Assembly (NCBI GenBank): GCA_001464125.1
Contig: LNEP01000004.1
Coordinates: 124,001-188,000, forward strand
Direction: 5' to 3'
DNA: 64,000 nt
From: Betaproteobacteria bacterium Ga0077540
GTDB taxonomy: Bacteria > Pseudomonadota > Gammaproteobacteria > Burkholderiales > Methylophilaceae
Within the stretch, counting starts at the first letter, position 1, and the number at the start of each line of letters is the position of its first letter. The translations under genes were made by a program, and so were the position numbers. This document shows positions 8,309 to 17,610 of the stretch, piece by piece. A model generated the notes under the pieces. It saw only the letters and a program-made list of their open reading frames with translations. It did not search any database and was not told where the DNA came from.

Positions 8309-9473
8309 TAAACATCCCTTTCGATGCAAATGGCTGGGCCAAGGTGAGTCCAAGGGCAATCACCACCAACCCTATTAATGGGAACGCGGCAGCAAGCATA
8401 AAGGTATACTGCCCGCCTAAATATTGCAAGGCAAAACCTCCGGCCAAACCGCCCACCGCACCGCCCACGCCATAGGCCACACTATTATAAATAGCCTGAC
8501 CTTTTGCTTGATGGCGACCATTAAAAAACTGCGTGATGACTTCTACCGATGCTGCATGAAAACTACCAAAGGTAAACGCATGTAAGCATTGAGCAATTAA
8601 TAACAAATATAAATGATCTGGTGTGAGCCCAATCATGCCAAATCGCACAACCGCTAGCGCTAAGCTCACCATTAAAATGGCTTTAAGCGTAAAACGTGTC
8701 ATTAGTTTTGGCATCAGCATAAACACGCCAATCTCGCAGATTACGCCAACGGCCCACAAAAACCCTATCATGGTTTTGCTGTAGCCATGCTCGGCTAGAT
8801 AAATGGAATAAAAGTTATATAGCACACCGTGTGCTGTCACCATGAGCGAGCAGCCCACCAGTAGCGCTATTACCGCAGGCTGCTTTACAATCTGCCACAC
8901 TGAAAATTGATCATGGGCATGCGGTGCAACCACCGCCTCTGGCAGCTTAAATGTGAGGCCGTATAAGGTGATCTGCACTGCCAATAAAAACCACAACAAA
9001 CTTTTGATGCCGAATGCATCAATTAAAAATCCCAATATGACCGCGGCCACAATAAAGCCCAAAGAGCCCCACATGCGTATGCGACTATAGTGGCCATTGG
9101 TGGTTGCTAAGTGCGCCAAAACTAGCGACTCTGACAGGGGCAAGGTAGAACTGGTAAACAAGCTCAACGCAGCCATTACAAAAAAGAGCGCCCAAAAGCC
9201 ATGCGCCCAAAATACAGCAATAAATCCTATCAGCCCAAGGGAAGCGGTGAGTTTGATCCAAGTGACACGCTTTTTGGTGTGATCAGCCAGCCATCCCCAA
9301 AAGTTAGGGGCAAAGATGCGGCTGATTTGAAATAAAGACATCAGGATGCCAATATCTGCTGCCGAAAACTGCTCGGCCTGCAAATAAAGCCCCCAATACG
9401 GGACAAACGCTCCGACAAAGAAATAATAGATGAAGTAAAAGCGAGAGAGATTCGCGTGGAGAGCGTGACTCAC
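8301..9473 (-). CDS. MFS transporter, HcaT/MFS_1-like
   Basis: 390 residues with about 12 hydrophobic segments. It has the MFS loop 2-3 feature GWLADHTKKRVTWIKL and a mid-protein break near residue 195 between two six-helix halves. The N-terminal FYFIYYFFVGAFVPYWGLYLQ is typical of the MFS_1_like group (3-phenylpropionate/nucleoside-type permeases). It sits in the inner membrane; the substrate cannot be read from the sequence. It lies 21 nt after aroC and overlaps the protease gene downstream. Confidence 0.85.
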   Translation of the reverse strand: MSHALHANLSRFYFIYYFFVGAFVPYWGLYLQAEQFSAADIGILMSLFQISRIFAPNFWGWLADHTKKRVTWIKLTASLGLIGFIAVFWAHGFWALFFVMAALSLFTSSTLPLSESLVLAHLATTNGHYSRIRMWGSLGFIVAAVILGFLIDAFGIKSLLWFLLAVQITLYGLTFKLPEAVVAPHAHDQFSVWQIVKQPAVIALLVGCSLMVTAHGVLYNFYSIYLAEHGYSKTMIGFLWAVGVICEIGVFMLMPKLMTRFTLKAILMVSLALAVVRFGMIGLTPDHLYLLLIAQCLHAFTFGSFHAASVEVITQFFNGRHQAKGQAIYNSVAYGVGGAVGGLAGGFALQYLGGQYTFMLAAAFPLIGLVVIALGLTLAQPFASKGMFSD

Positions 9474-9494
9474 AGCTAATAAATCTTAGCTAGC

Positions 9495-10586
9495 TTAAAT
9501 CTTCGGTGTGGCGCTAACCACATCCGCATTTTGCCCACGATGGCGCAATGCATGGTCAATCAGCACCAATGCCAACATAGCCTCGACAATCGGCGTTGCG
9601 CGAATACCCACACAAGGGTCATGGCGGCCTGTGGTTTGCATCATCACAGGCTCTCCGGTTTTATCAATCGAATTTCTTGGTTGCGGAATACTGGAAGTCG
9701 GCTTAAACGCAATATTCACAACGATATCTTGGCCACTGGAAATACCGCCCAACACCCCTCCAGCATGATTAGTAGCAAAGCCAGTAGGTGTTAACTCATC
9801 TGAATGAACACTGCCACGCTGAGCGACAGAGGCAAATCCTGCGCCAATTTCAACACCTTTGACGGCATTAATCCCCATCATGGCATAGGCAATTTCCGCA
9901 TCCAGGCGATCAAATATCGGCTCACCCAACCCTACTGGTACATGTTCAGCCACCAAGGTAATTTTGGCCCCTACAGAATCGCGCTCACTGCGAACATCAT
10001 CAAGATAGGCTTCTAGCTTAGGCATGATCTCCATATTGGGAGAAAATATTTTATTGTCCGGATCATTTAGACAATCCCAACTGACAAAGGGGATTTCAAT
10101 TTCACCTAACTGACTGAGATAAGCACGGATTTGTATCCCATATTTTTGCTTGAGCCATTTCTTAGCAATCGCACCAGCTGCAACACGAACGGCTGTTTCG
10201 CGCGCGCTGGAACGACCACCACCACGATAGTCGCGAATGCCGTATTTTTGCAAATAAGTGTAATCAGCATGACCAGGACGGAAGGTGTCCATGATTTTGC
10301 TGTAGTCTTGGCTGCGTTGGTCTGTGTTGCGTATTAACAAGCCAATCGGTGCGCCTGTGGTTTTACCTTCAAACACACCGGATAGGATTTCCACTGTATC
10401 CGCTTCATTGCGCTGGGTCACGTGGCGAGAAGTACCTGGCTTACGACGATCCAAATCCACTTGCAAATCTTCGGCTGATAACTCTAATCCTGGCGGACAC
10501 CCATCCACTACACCGCCAATTGCAGGCCCGTGCGATTCACCAAATGATGTGAGCGTAAATAGAGTACCAAAGGTATTGCCAGACAT
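9495..10586 (-). CDS. aroC: Chorismate synthase
   Basis: 363 residues, standard length. The N-terminal [20 protein letters not shown] carries the catalytic-His GESHG motif; further on are [30 protein letters not shown] and the late [18 protein letters not shown] and [14 protein letters not shown] blocks that bind reduced FMN and EPSP. It converts EPSP to chorismate, the last shikimate step, supplying aromatic amino acids, folate and ubiquinone. It is the third gene of a close-packed minus-strand group (rluE, amidotransferase, aroC, MFS, protease). Confidence 0.97.
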   Translation of the reverse strand: MSGNTFGTLFTLTSFGESHGPAIGGVVDGCPPGLELSAEDLQVDLDRRKPGTSRHVTQRNEADTVEILSGVFEGKTTGAPIGLLIRNTDQRSQDYSKIMDTFRPGHADYTYLQKYGIRDYRGGGRSSARETAVRVAAGAIAKKWLKQKYGIQIRAYLSQLGEIEIPFVSWDCLNDPDNKIFSPNMEIMPKLEAYLDDVRSERDSVGAKITLVAEHVPVGLGEPIFDRLDAEIAYAMMGINAVKGVEIGAGFASVAQRGSVHSDELTPTGFATNHAGGVLGGISSGQDIVVNIAFKPTSSIPQPRNSIDKTGEPVMMQTTGRHDPCVGIRATPIVEAMLALVLIDHALRHRGQNADVVSATPKI

Positions 10587-10627
10587 AAATCACTTCCGAT
10601 AAGGTTTAGCGATTATTTTAGCATATC

Positions 10628-11335
10628 TCAGCTTTTAAGCCCTTGGATCCATACCGAGTAAACTGAATGTGCCACCGCATTTAACGCAGGCACTCTCTCC
10701 GACAAAATACGCTGAATTTCCTCTATTGGCTGCACGCCAGCACTTGCAATGGCCTCTTCAACTTCGTTACGCCCGGTTTCGCACCATACTTTCACCATAT
10801 CTGCAGTCATTTCCACATGACACTGAAATGCTAAATGCTTACCTAGGGCATAAGCCTGATTAGCGCAATGCTCGCTGGCCAACAAGTGTGTGGCGCCCTC
10901 GGGCAACGTAAAAGTCTCACCATGCCAATGAAAGCTTAAAAACTGCTTAGTATCACCAAACCATTTTTTCGCTTCAGCATGATCGCCCACCCTCACATTG
11001 CCCCAGCCAATTTCCTTATAGGGGTTTGCAGTCACCACACCACCCAAGGCTTTGCTCATGAGCTGACCACCCAAACAATGCCCTAATACAGGAATATCCA
11101 ATTTTACAGCCTCTTGAATCAAAGCCTCGGCATGTTTAATCCAAGGCAGGTCATCGTTGACACTCATGGGACCGCCCATAAATACCAAGCCACTGAAGGC
11201 CTCAGCAGATGGGGGCATCACCTCACCCAAATCAATACGCACTTCGCACCAAGGAATCGCATTTTGCTCCAAAAAAGTGCCTAAATAACCAGCGCCCTCG
11301 GTACGTGCGTGCCTAAAAATACAAACCGGTTTCAT
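10628..11335 (-). CDS. Class I glutamine amidotransferase-like protein
   Basis: 235 residues of the GuaA-N/GATase-1 family standing alone, without a synthetase domain. The triad is complete: Cys87 in GHCLGGQ, with His173 and Glu175 in CHVEMT. Such free-standing proteins include gamma-glutamyl hydrolases and poorly characterised amidotransferases, so the reaction is uncertain. The ATG at 11335 with AAGGG is preferred over an upstream TTG at 11356 that would overlap rluE. The GATase starts 10 nt after the rluE stop. Confidence 0.85.
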   Translation of the reverse strand: MKPVCIFRHARTEGAGYLGTFLEQNAIPWCEVRIDLGEVMPPSAEAFSGLVFMGGPMSVNDDLPWIKHAEALIQEAVKLDIPVLGHCLGGQLMSKALGGVVTANPYKEIGWGNVRVGDHAEAKKWFGDTKQFLSFHWHGETFTLPEGATHLLASEHCANQAYALGKHLAFQCHVEMTADMVKVWCETGRNEVEEAIASAGVQPIEEIQRILSERVPALNAVAHSVYSVWIQGLKS

Positions 11336-11345
11336 GATTACCCTT

Positions 11346-11900
11346 TTAACTCTCAATCACTTTGTATTCACCAAGCAAGATTCCGTCCAAGTTGTATTTT
11401 CCAATCGCATAACGAATCAAGCGTAGCGTTGGAAAGCCTATTTTTGCGGTCATACGCCTCACTTGGCGGTTCTTACCTTCACTAATCTTAATTTCAAGCC
11501 ATGAAGTGGGAATCGCTTTACGCTCGCGGATGGGCGGAACTCTTGGCCAAAGTTGAGTGGGCGGTTCAATGATCCGCACTTGTGCCGGTTGCGTGACAAA
11601 ATCCCCCAAATCCACTCCCGTTAAAAGTGGCATTAAATCTGCTTGGGTTGGAGCACCCTCGACTTGCGCCCAGTAAGTCTTGATTTCTTTATGTTTTGGG
11701 TGGCTTAAACGATGTTGTATTGCACCATCATCGGTTAAAATAAGCAGACCTTCGGAATCGGTATCTAGCCTGCCCGCTGCGTAGACATTTGGAATAGCAA
11801 TAAAGTCTTTTAACGTTGGATGCCCGAGACTACCATCCGGCAATAGATGGGGACTAAACTGGCACACAACGTTAAATGGCTTATTAAACAAAATTAACAT
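11346..11900 (-). CDS. rluE: 23S rRNA pseudouridine synthase RluE family
   Basis: 184 residues of the RsuA/RluB/E/F group, lacking the N-terminal S4 domain as RluE does. The catalytic motif [17 protein letters not shown] places the nucleophile at Asp46, and GKNRQVRRM with [15 protein letters not shown] forms the conserved C-terminal blocks. RluE modifies U2457 in 23S rRNA; the exact target here is inferred by family. Only 14 bp separate its start codon from that of divergent icd. Confidence 0.9.
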   Translation of the reverse strand: MLILFNKPFNVVCQFSPHLLPDGSLGHPTLKDFIAIPNVYAAGRLDTDSEGLLILTDDGAIQHRLSHPKHKEIKTYWAQVEGAPTQADLMPLLTGVDLGDFVTQPAQVRIIEPPTQLWPRVPPIRERKAIPTSWLEIKISEGKNRQVRRMTAKIGFPTLRLIRYAIGKYNLDGILLGEYKVIES

Positions 11901-11914
11901 ATTAGGAAATTAGC

Positions 11915-13168
11915 ATGGCATCAAATAATCAATCTACAAAATATCAGGTTCCTGCGGTTGGCACTAAAATCACCGTTAATGCCGATAATACGCTGAATGT
12001 ACCAAACGACCCTATTATCCCATTTATTGAGGGCGATGGCATTGGCATTGATATTACGCCACCGATGATTAAAGTGGTGGATGCCGCCGTGAATAAGGCC
12101 TACGGCGATACGCGAAAAATCAGCTGGATGGAAGTGTATGCCGGTGAAAAATCTACCACCATTTATGACAAAGATACTTGGTTATCCGACGAAACCATGA
12201 AGGTGCTAAAAGACTATGTGATTTCGATCAAAGGGCCACTGACGACACCCGTAGGTGGCGGCATTCGCTCACTCAACGTGACCTTACGCCAAGAACTCGA
12301 TTTATATGTATGTTTACGTCCAATTCAATACTTTACTGGTGTGCCCAGCCCAGTCAAACACCCAGAAAAAACCGACATGGTGATTTTCCGTGAGAATACC
12401 GAAGATATCTATGCCGGTATCGAATGGGCAGCTGGTAGCGAGCAAGTCAAAAAAGTCATTAATTTCCTTAGTGACATGGGCACCTTAAAGAAAATCCGCT
12501 TTCCGGAATCTTCCGCAATAGGCATAAAACCGGTATCAATCGATGGCAGTAAACGCTTGATTCGCAAGGCGATTCAATATGCGATCGATAACAATCGCAA
12601 ATCCGTCACCATTACCCATAAAGGTAACATCATGAAGTTTACTGAAGGTGGCTTTAGAGACTGGGGTTATGAGTTAGCCAAAGAAGAATTTGGCGCAGTA
12701 CCCATTGATGGCGGGCCATGGTGCAAATTACCGAATGGCATTGTGATTAAAGATTGTATCGCCGATGCCTTCTTGCAAGAAATTCTGTTGCACCCGAGCG
12801 ATTATGATGTGGTGGCAGCCCTTAACTTAAACGGCGATTACATGAGCGATGCGTTGGCAGCGCAGGTCGGCGGCATTGGTATTGCTCCGGGCGCTAATCT
12901 ATCCGACACCGTTGCTATGTTTGAAGCCACACATGGTACGGCGCCTAAAATTGCCGGTAAAGATTTAGCTAATCCCAGCTCTTTGATTTTGTCAGCTGAA
13001 ATGATGTTGCGTCATATGGGTTGGACAGAAGCTGCAGATTTAATTTTGAACGGAGTAGCCAAGGCGATTGCGAGCAAACGCGTCACCATCGACTTTTCAT
13101 CCCAAATGGAAGGCGCGACCCAAGTGGGCACTGCGCAATTTGGCGATGAGATTATTGCCAATATGTAA
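11915..13168 (+). CDS. icd: Isocitrate dehydrogenase, with mainly NAD-type coenzyme residues
   Basis: 417 residues, closely similar in layout to E. coli Icd: [19 protein letters not shown] (with Ser119 equivalent to the AceK-phosphorylated serine), [14 protein letters not shown], and the metal-binding aspartates in [17 protein letters not shown]. It decarboxylates isocitrate to 2-oxoglutarate. E. coli NADP-determinants Lys344, Tyr345, Val351, Tyr391 and Arg395 correspond here to Lys345, Ile346, Ala352, Ile392 and Ser396, so three of five match NAD-linked enzymes. Its AGGAA ribosome site lies in the 14-bp gap to rluE, so its promoter must lie inside rluE. Confidence 0.96.
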   Translation: MASNNQSTKYQVPAVGTKITVNADNTLNVPNDPIIPFIEGDGIGIDITPPMIKVVDAAVNKAYGDTRKISWMEVYAGEKSTTIYDKDTWLSDETMKVLKDYVISIKGPLTTPVGGGIRSLNVTLRQELDLYVCLRPIQYFTGVPSPVKHPEKTDMVIFRENTEDIYAGIEWAAGSEQVKKVINFLSDMGTLKKIRFPESSAIGIKPVSIDGSKRLIRKAIQYAIDNNRKSVTITHKGNIMKFTEGGFRDWGYELAKEEFGAVPIDGGPWCKLPNGIVIKDCIADAFLQEILLHPSDYDVVAALNLNGDYMSDALAAQVGGIGIAPGANLSDTVAMFEATHGTAPKIAGKDLANPSSLILSAEMMLRHMGWTEAADLILNGVAKAIASKRVTIDFSSQMEGATQVGTAQFGDEIIANM

Positions 13169-13195
13169 CTCACTCTCATTAGAAACATAGGCAAA

Positions 13196-13222
13196 AAAAC
13201 GGCTCGCATTGCGAGCCGTTTT
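13196..13222. terminator. Bidirectional terminator between icd and the cold-shock gene
   Basis: A 12-bp perfect stem, AAAACGGCTCGC-ATT-GCGAGCCGTTTT, with A and T tracts on both sides, between convergent genes. Confidence 0.9.
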
Positions 13223-13250
13223 GATATTGGGTACTGCGATATTAAAAGAC

Positions 13251-13454
13251 TTAAGCCTTTTGAATATTAGATGCTTGTTTGCCCTTAGGACCTTCGGTCA
13301 CTTCAAAGCTAACGCGCTGGCCTTCTTTTAGGCTCTTGTAGCCAGATTCAACAATTGCTGAAAAGTGTGCGAATAAATCATCGCCGCCATCATCTGGAGT
13401 AATAAAACCAAAACCTTTTGAATCATTAAACCATTTTACGGTACCTGTTGCCAT
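13251..13454 (-). CDS. Cold-shock protein, CspA family
   Basis: 67 residues forming a single cold-shock domain: [20 protein letters not shown] contains RNP1 (KGFGFI) and DLFAHFSAI is RNP2. It is an RNA/ssDNA-binding chaperone. Its predicted promoter lies at 13589-13617, giving a 5' leader of about 125-130 nt, as in classical cspA genes. AAGGAAG precedes the ATG at 13454. Which Csp paralogue it is cannot be told from sequence alone. Confidence 0.93.
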   Translation of the reverse strand: MATGTVKWFNDSKGFGFITPDDGGDDLFAHFSAIVESGYKSLKEGQRVSFEVTEGPKGKQASNIQKA

Positions 13455-13582
13455 TTCTACTTCCTTACATAAAACATAGGGGGGCGCCCCAAAAAGTTTG
13501 TCTCAAGAACTCAAGTCGCGATAATGCAAATTCTAAAAACTTAAATTAAAGACGGCTACAAAAAACTCGAACGCAAACACCT
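13455..13582 (-). promoter_or_regulatory. Long 5' leader of the cold-shock gene
   Basis: About 128 nt between the predicted transcription start and the ATG. It is AT-rich except for an abrupt GGGGCGCCCC palindrome (13481-13490) about 12 nt upstream of the AAGGAAG ribosome site. Long structured leaders of cspA genes act as RNA thermosensors; that role here is inference. Confidence 0.5.
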
Positions 13583-13588
13583 GCGAAC

Positions 13589-13617
13589 TTTATATGTTAC
13601 AAATTGTAAAAAGTCAA
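13589..13617 (-). promoter_or_regulatory. Sigma-70 promoter of the cold-shock gene
   Basis: On the minus strand TTGACT (13617-13612), a 17-nt spacer and TATAAA (13594-13589). A palindrome TTACAAATTGTAA (13597-13609) occupies the spacer. Confidence 0.7.
13597..13609. repeat. Palindrome TTACAAATTGTAA in the csp promoter spacer
   Basis: A perfect palindrome around a central base, sitting exactly between -35 and -10. It shares its half-site with the palindrome at 13665-13680, so both may be operators for one regulator. Confidence 0.5.
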
Positions 13618-13664
13618 GACTTTTTTGTGGAATTGTGCATACGTTAGGAAAAAACGTAGAAAAA

Positions 13665-13680
13665 TTACAAAAGTTTGTAA
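13665..13680. repeat. Palindrome TTACAAA-AG-TTTGTAA in the csp-pilB region
   Basis: 7-bp perfect arms around AG, 56 bp from the first copy. A looser third element, TTTAC-A9-GTAAA, follows around 13697-13715. All lie in the 339-bp divergent region between the cold-shock gene and pilB. Confidence 0.45.
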
Positions 13681-13793
13681 AAACAAGTGCTTAAACTTTA
13701 CAAAAAAAAAGTAAAAGTGCATTATTGTGTGATACGTAAAATATTGTTTAACAACAAAGAATTAAAATAGAGATTAAAAGCGAATTATTACGA

Positions 13794-15512
13794 ATGGCGA
13801 CTACCACCCCACCAAGCAAATTAAGCGGTATAGCACGCATGCTAATACAGGAAAAATTGATTTCCGAAGAGGAAGCCAATACCATTCAAAATCAAGCTAA
13901 TATTCAAAAAATTCCTTTCATCTCTCAAATCATCACCACCAAAAAAATCTCCGCAGAGAAAATAGCAGAAACTTCGGCACGCGCTTTTGGCTTCCCATAT
14001 TTAAATTTAGATGCCTTCAATGTTGATTACCTTCCGGCCAAGTCCATTGATTCAAAATTGATGCAAGCGAATCGTGTTATCGCCTTGCAGAACCGAAACA
14101 ACGTTTTGTATGTAGCCATTTCTGACCCGACCAATTTACATGCTCTAGATAGCGTACAGTTTCAAATGGGGATGACGCTCTCACCAGTGGTAGTTGAGGA
14201 TGACAAACTCGGCAAATGGATAGACCGCATCATTGAATCTAAAGACACTTCCATGTCATCGCTAGACGTGGGAGATGACTTCGATTTAGACATGGGAGGC
14301 AATGAACAAGAGGATGAAGTTGAAATCACGCTCGAAGTTGATGATGCCCCAGTCGTCAAATTCTTACAAAAAATGCTATTAGATGCCATCAATATGGGCG
14401 CATCCGACTTGCACTTTGAGCCTTATGAAAAATTCTATCGCATTCGCTACCGCGTAGATGGGGTACTCCGGGATATTGCGCAGCCACCCCTAGCGATTAA
14501 AGATAAGCTAGCCTCGCGCATCAAGGTAATCTCAAATTTAGATATCTCTGAAAAACGCATTCCGCAAGATGGGCGGATGAAACTTACACTATCCAAAACC
14601 CGCACTATTGATTTCCGCGTCAGCACTTTACCGCTGATTCATGGCGAAAAGATTGTGATGCGTATTTTGGATCCGACCAGCGCTACGTTAGGTATTGAAG
14701 CGTTAGGCTATGAGCCAGAACAAAAAGAGGCATTATTAAAGGCAGTGAGCCGCCCTTACGGTTTGGTGTTGGTTACTGGGCCGACTGGTTCTGGCAAAAC
14801 CGTTTCGCTTTATACATGCCTAAACATTTTAAACAACCCAGGGGTAAATATTTCTACTGCAGAAGATCCAGCCGAAATCCCGCTCGCTGGGATTAACCAA
14901 GTAAACGTCAATGATAAACAAGGCCTGACATTTGCAGCCGCATTGAAGTCTTTCCTGCGTCAAGATCCCGACATCATCATGATTGGTGAGATTCGCGATC
15001 TTGAAACGGCTGACATGGCCATCAAAGCAGCGTCAACCGGCCATATGGTGTTATCTACACTACATACCAACGATGCGCCCTCCACCCTAACCCGCTTGAT
15101 GAATATGGGGGTGGCGCCTTTTAATATTGCATCGGCTGTCTCACTCATTACCGCTCAGCGTCTGGCAAGAAGGCTGTGTAAAAATTGCAGGGTGCCAATT
15201 AACGTACCCAATGAAGCACTGCTTAGCGTGGGTTTTAAGGAATCTGATTTAGATGGCTCATGGCAGCTATATGGTCATAAAGATGGTGGTTGCGAAATGT
15301 GCAATGGAGGCTACAAAGGCCGCGTAGGCATCTATCAGGTGATGCCCATCTCAGATGCTATCAGTCGTATCATCATGTCGAATGGTAATGCACATGATAT
15401 TGCTGACCAAGCCAAACTTGAAGGCGTGAAAGATTTGCGTGAATCTGGGTTACTCAAGGTAAAACAAGGGCTTACAAGCATTGAAGAAGTAGAAGCCGTG
15501 ACCAACGAATAA
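13794..15512 (+). CDS. pilB: Type IV pilus assembly ATPase PilB
   Basis: 572 residues. The N-terminal domain (to about residue 150) is followed by the GspE/PilB ATPase with Walker A GPTGSGKT (near 328), Asp box DPAEIPL, Walker B ILIGEIRD-like IIMIGEIRDLETA, a His box and the tetracysteine zinc motif CKNC...CEMC near the C-terminus. It powers pilin polymerisation from the cytoplasmic face. It lacks the RLG...Q repeats of cyclic-di-GMP-binding MshEN domains. No clear Shine-Dalgarno sequence precedes the ATG. Confidence 0.95.
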   Translation: MATTTPPSKLSGIARMLIQEKLISEEEANTIQNQANIQKIPFISQIITTKKISAEKIAETSARAFGFPYLNLDAFNVDYLPAKSIDSKLMQANRVIALQNRNNVLYVAISDPTNLHALDSVQFQMGMTLSPVVVEDDKLGKWIDRIIESKDTSMSSLDVGDDFDLDMGGNEQEDEVEITLEVDDAPVVKFLQKMLLDAINMGASDLHFEPYEKFYRIRYRVDGVLRDIAQPPLAIKDKLASRIKVISNLDISEKRIPQDGRMKLTLSKTRTIDFRVSTLPLIHGEKIVMRILDPTSATLGIEALGYEPEQKEALLKAVSRPYGLVLVTGPTGSGKTVSLYTCLNILNNPGVNISTAEDPAEIPLAGINQVNVNDKQGLTFAAALKSFLRQDPDIIMIGEIRDLETADMAIKAASTGHMVLSTLHTNDAPSTLTRLMNMGVAPFNIASAVSLITAQRLARRLCKNCRVPINVPNEALLSVGFKESDLDGSWQLYGHKDGGCEMCNGGYKGRVGIYQVMPISDAISRIIMSNGNAHDIADQAKLEGVKDLRESGLLKVKQGLTSIEEVEAVTNE

Positions 15513-15550
15513 TGAATAGCACGCATAAATATAGATTGAAGGATAAATAG

Positions 15551-16765
15551 ATGGCTGCTAAAACCGTAAAGCAAATGACTTTTTTGTGGGAAGGTAAAGA
15601 CAAAAAAGGCAAGATTATCAAAGGTGAGATTCGAGCTTCTGGAGAAGCAGTCGTCAATGCCACATTACGACGTCAAGGCATTACAGTTACCAAAGTCAAA
15701 AAGCAAAGTAGTTTCGCAGGCAGCGGGAAAGTCACCGAAAAAGACATTACTTTGTTTACACGCCAATTGGCTACCATGATGAAAGCCGGTGTACCCTTGT
15801 TGCAAGCGTTTGACATCGTAGGCAAGGGTCATAGCAACCCCCAAGTTTCAAAGCTTTTGGCAGATATCAAGGCTGATGTCGAAACAGGCAGCAGCTTAAG
15901 TGCATCCTTCAGAAAATACCCGCTTTATTTTGACAACTTATTCTGCAACTTAGTAGGCGCAGGGGAGCAGGCCGGCATTTTAGACACATTATTAGATCGC
16001 CTTGCAACGTATAAAGAAAAGATTTTGGCGATTAAAAGCAAAATTAAATCAGCGCTTGTATATCCAATATCAATTCTTGTGGTGGCATTTATCATTACCG
16101 CTGTAATTATGATATTTGTAATCCCAGCTTTTAAACAGCTCTTCAGCAGCTTTGGCTCAGACTTGCCAGCGCCCACGCTCATTGTGATGAATATATCGGA
16201 TATTTTTGTAGATTGGTGGTGGGCTATCTTTGGATCAATTGGGTTTGGTATCTGGTTCTTCCTTTATACTTGGAAGCGCTCTGAGAAGATGCAACACACA
16301 ATGGATAGGCTGATGCTCAAAATGCCAATTTTTGGCGACCTCATTAGAAAAGCAACGATTGCCCGTTTTGCACGTACCTTATCCACGATGTTTGCCGCTG
16401 GCGTACCTCTAGTTGAAGCACTTGACTCTGTTGCTGGGGCTTCTGGCAATCGCGTTTACTATGATGCAACCAAACGTATTCAAAGTGAAATCAGCACCGG
16501 CACCAGCCTCACTGTCGCGATGCAAAATGCAGATGTCTTTCCGAACATGGTGCTGCAAATGACCGCAATTGGGGAAGAATCTGGTGCATTGGACTCTATG
16601 CTTAGTAAAGTAGCAGACTTTTTTGAGGCGGAGGTGGATGACGCTGTAGCGGCTATTTCAAGCTTAATGGAACCCGTGATTATGGTAGTTTTGGGCGGGC
16701 TGATTGGCGGTTTAGTCATTGCGATGTACATGCCAATCTTTAAATTGGGTCAAGTGGTCGGATAG
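15551..16765 (+). CDS. pilC: Type IV pilus inner-membrane platform protein PilC
   Basis: 404 residues with two T2SSF domains, each beginning FTRQLATMMKAGVPLLQAF or FARTLSTMFAAGVPLVEAL, and three hydrophobic segments (about residues 170-195, 220-240 and 375-395). It is the membrane platform turned by PilB. It begins 38 nt after pilB and ends at a strong terminator, so pilD, which often follows pilC, is absent here. Confidence 0.95.
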   Translation: MAAKTVKQMTFLWEGKDKKGKIIKGEIRASGEAVVNATLRRQGITVTKVKKQSSFAGSGKVTEKDITLFTRQLATMMKAGVPLLQAFDIVGKGHSNPQVSKLLADIKADVETGSSLSASFRKYPLYFDNLFCNLVGAGEQAGILDTLLDRLATYKEKILAIKSKIKSALVYPISILVVAFIITAVIMIFVIPAFKQLFSSFGSDLPAPTLIVMNISDIFVDWWWAIFGSIGFGIWFFLYTWKRSEKMQHTMDRLMLKMPIFGDLIRKATIARFARTLSTMFAAGVPLVEALDSVAGASGNRVYYDATKRIQSEISTGTSLTVAMQNADVFPNMVLQMTAIGEESGALDSMLSKVADFFEAEVDDAVAAISSLMEPVIMVVLGGLIGGLVIAMYMPIFKLGQVVG

Positions 16766-16785
16766 AAGTAAATTGAAATATTCAA

Positions 16786-16820
16786 AACTAAAAAGGCTAA
16801 CAAAGTTAGCCTTTTTAGTT
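16786..16820. terminator. Bidirectional terminator after pilC and dsbC
   Basis: A 15-bp perfect stem, AACTAAAAAGGCTAA with its reverse complement, around CAAAG, between convergent genes. Confidence 0.9.
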
Positions 16821-16841
16821 TTACAACTTCACTTACCAAAC

Positions 16842-17573
16842 CTATTTACTTGATTTAGCAGCAGCCTGTAAGTAGCGCTCTATTTCTTTATGTGGCTGTG
16901 CTCCTAACATCCGCTTACCATCCGCAAAAAACAATGTTGGGGTACTGGTCACACCATATTTTCTAGCCATTTCACCCACATTCTCTAGTGGGACATCGCA
17001 TTTAGCGGCAGAGGATGGTAGCTTATTATTAAAGATCCAGTCATTCCATGCTTTCACTCGGTTTGGCGCACACCAGATACTTTTTGATTTGTTTGCCGCG
17101 TCTGGATGTAAGCTTTCAATTGGGTACAAAAACGTATAGACAGTGACATCATCTATGTTAGCCAGCTCGTTTTGCTCAAGACGCTTGCAAAATGGGCAAT
17201 CAACATCAGAAAACACCACCAACTTACGACTGCCATTTCCCTTGACCACTTTAATCGCCTGATTCAATGGCAAGCTATTAAAATCAATCTTCGTCAACTC
17301 TTCAAGACGCTCACCTGTGATGTCCTTTTTAGTTTTTGGGTCGACTAATCTGCCTTCTGCAATCAAGAAATTTAACTTTTCATCGGTGTAGACAATTTGC
17401 CCACCCATAAACACTTCATACAAACCAGGATAAGGGGTTTTGGTTACGCTATCGACTTTAAATTTAGGGTAAGCCGCCTCAATTGCTTTTTTGAGTGAAG
17501 CTTCGTCTGCCACACTCACCCCAGTCATGGTTATCGCTAGTAGCGCGGCTGATATATATTGTTTAAGTTTCAT
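16842..17573 (-). CDS. dsbC: Thiol:disulfide interchange protein DsbC
   Basis: 243 residues: a signal peptide (to about residue 22), an N-terminal dimerisation domain (roughly 23-85, with VDSVTKTPYPGLYEV), a linker helix and a thioredoxin domain with active site DVDCPFCKRL near 125 and the cis-proline loop GVTSTPTLFFADG. It isomerises wrong disulfides in the periplasm. Clients in this window could include LptD and the cysteine-containing pilins (inference). It follows ubiI after 37 nt. Confidence 0.94.
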   Translation of the reverse strand: MKLKQYISAALLAITMTGVSVADEASLKKAIEAAYPKFKVDSVTKTPYPGLYEVFMGGQIVYTDEKLNFLIAEGRLVDPKTKKDITGERLEELTKIDFNSLPLNQAIKVVKGNGSRKLVVFSDVDCPFCKRLEQNELANIDDVTVYTFLYPIESLHPDAANKSKSIWCAPNRVKAWNDWIFNNKLPSSAAKCDVPLENVGEMARKYGVTSTPTLFFADGKRMLGAQPHKEIERYLQAAAKSSK

Positions 17574-17610
17574 GCTTCACCTTCTTAAAGTATCTGTGTT
17601 AATAATAGTG

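Noticed and set aside
7884-8378. 164-codon open frame opposite the retropepsin-like gene
   Set aside because: Shadow of a gene with a signal peptide, DTG motif and good start; no homology recognisable.
11336-11356. Upstream TTG start of the amidotransferase gene
   Set aside because: It would overlap the end of rluE and lacks a ribosome site; the ATG at 11335 has AAGGG.
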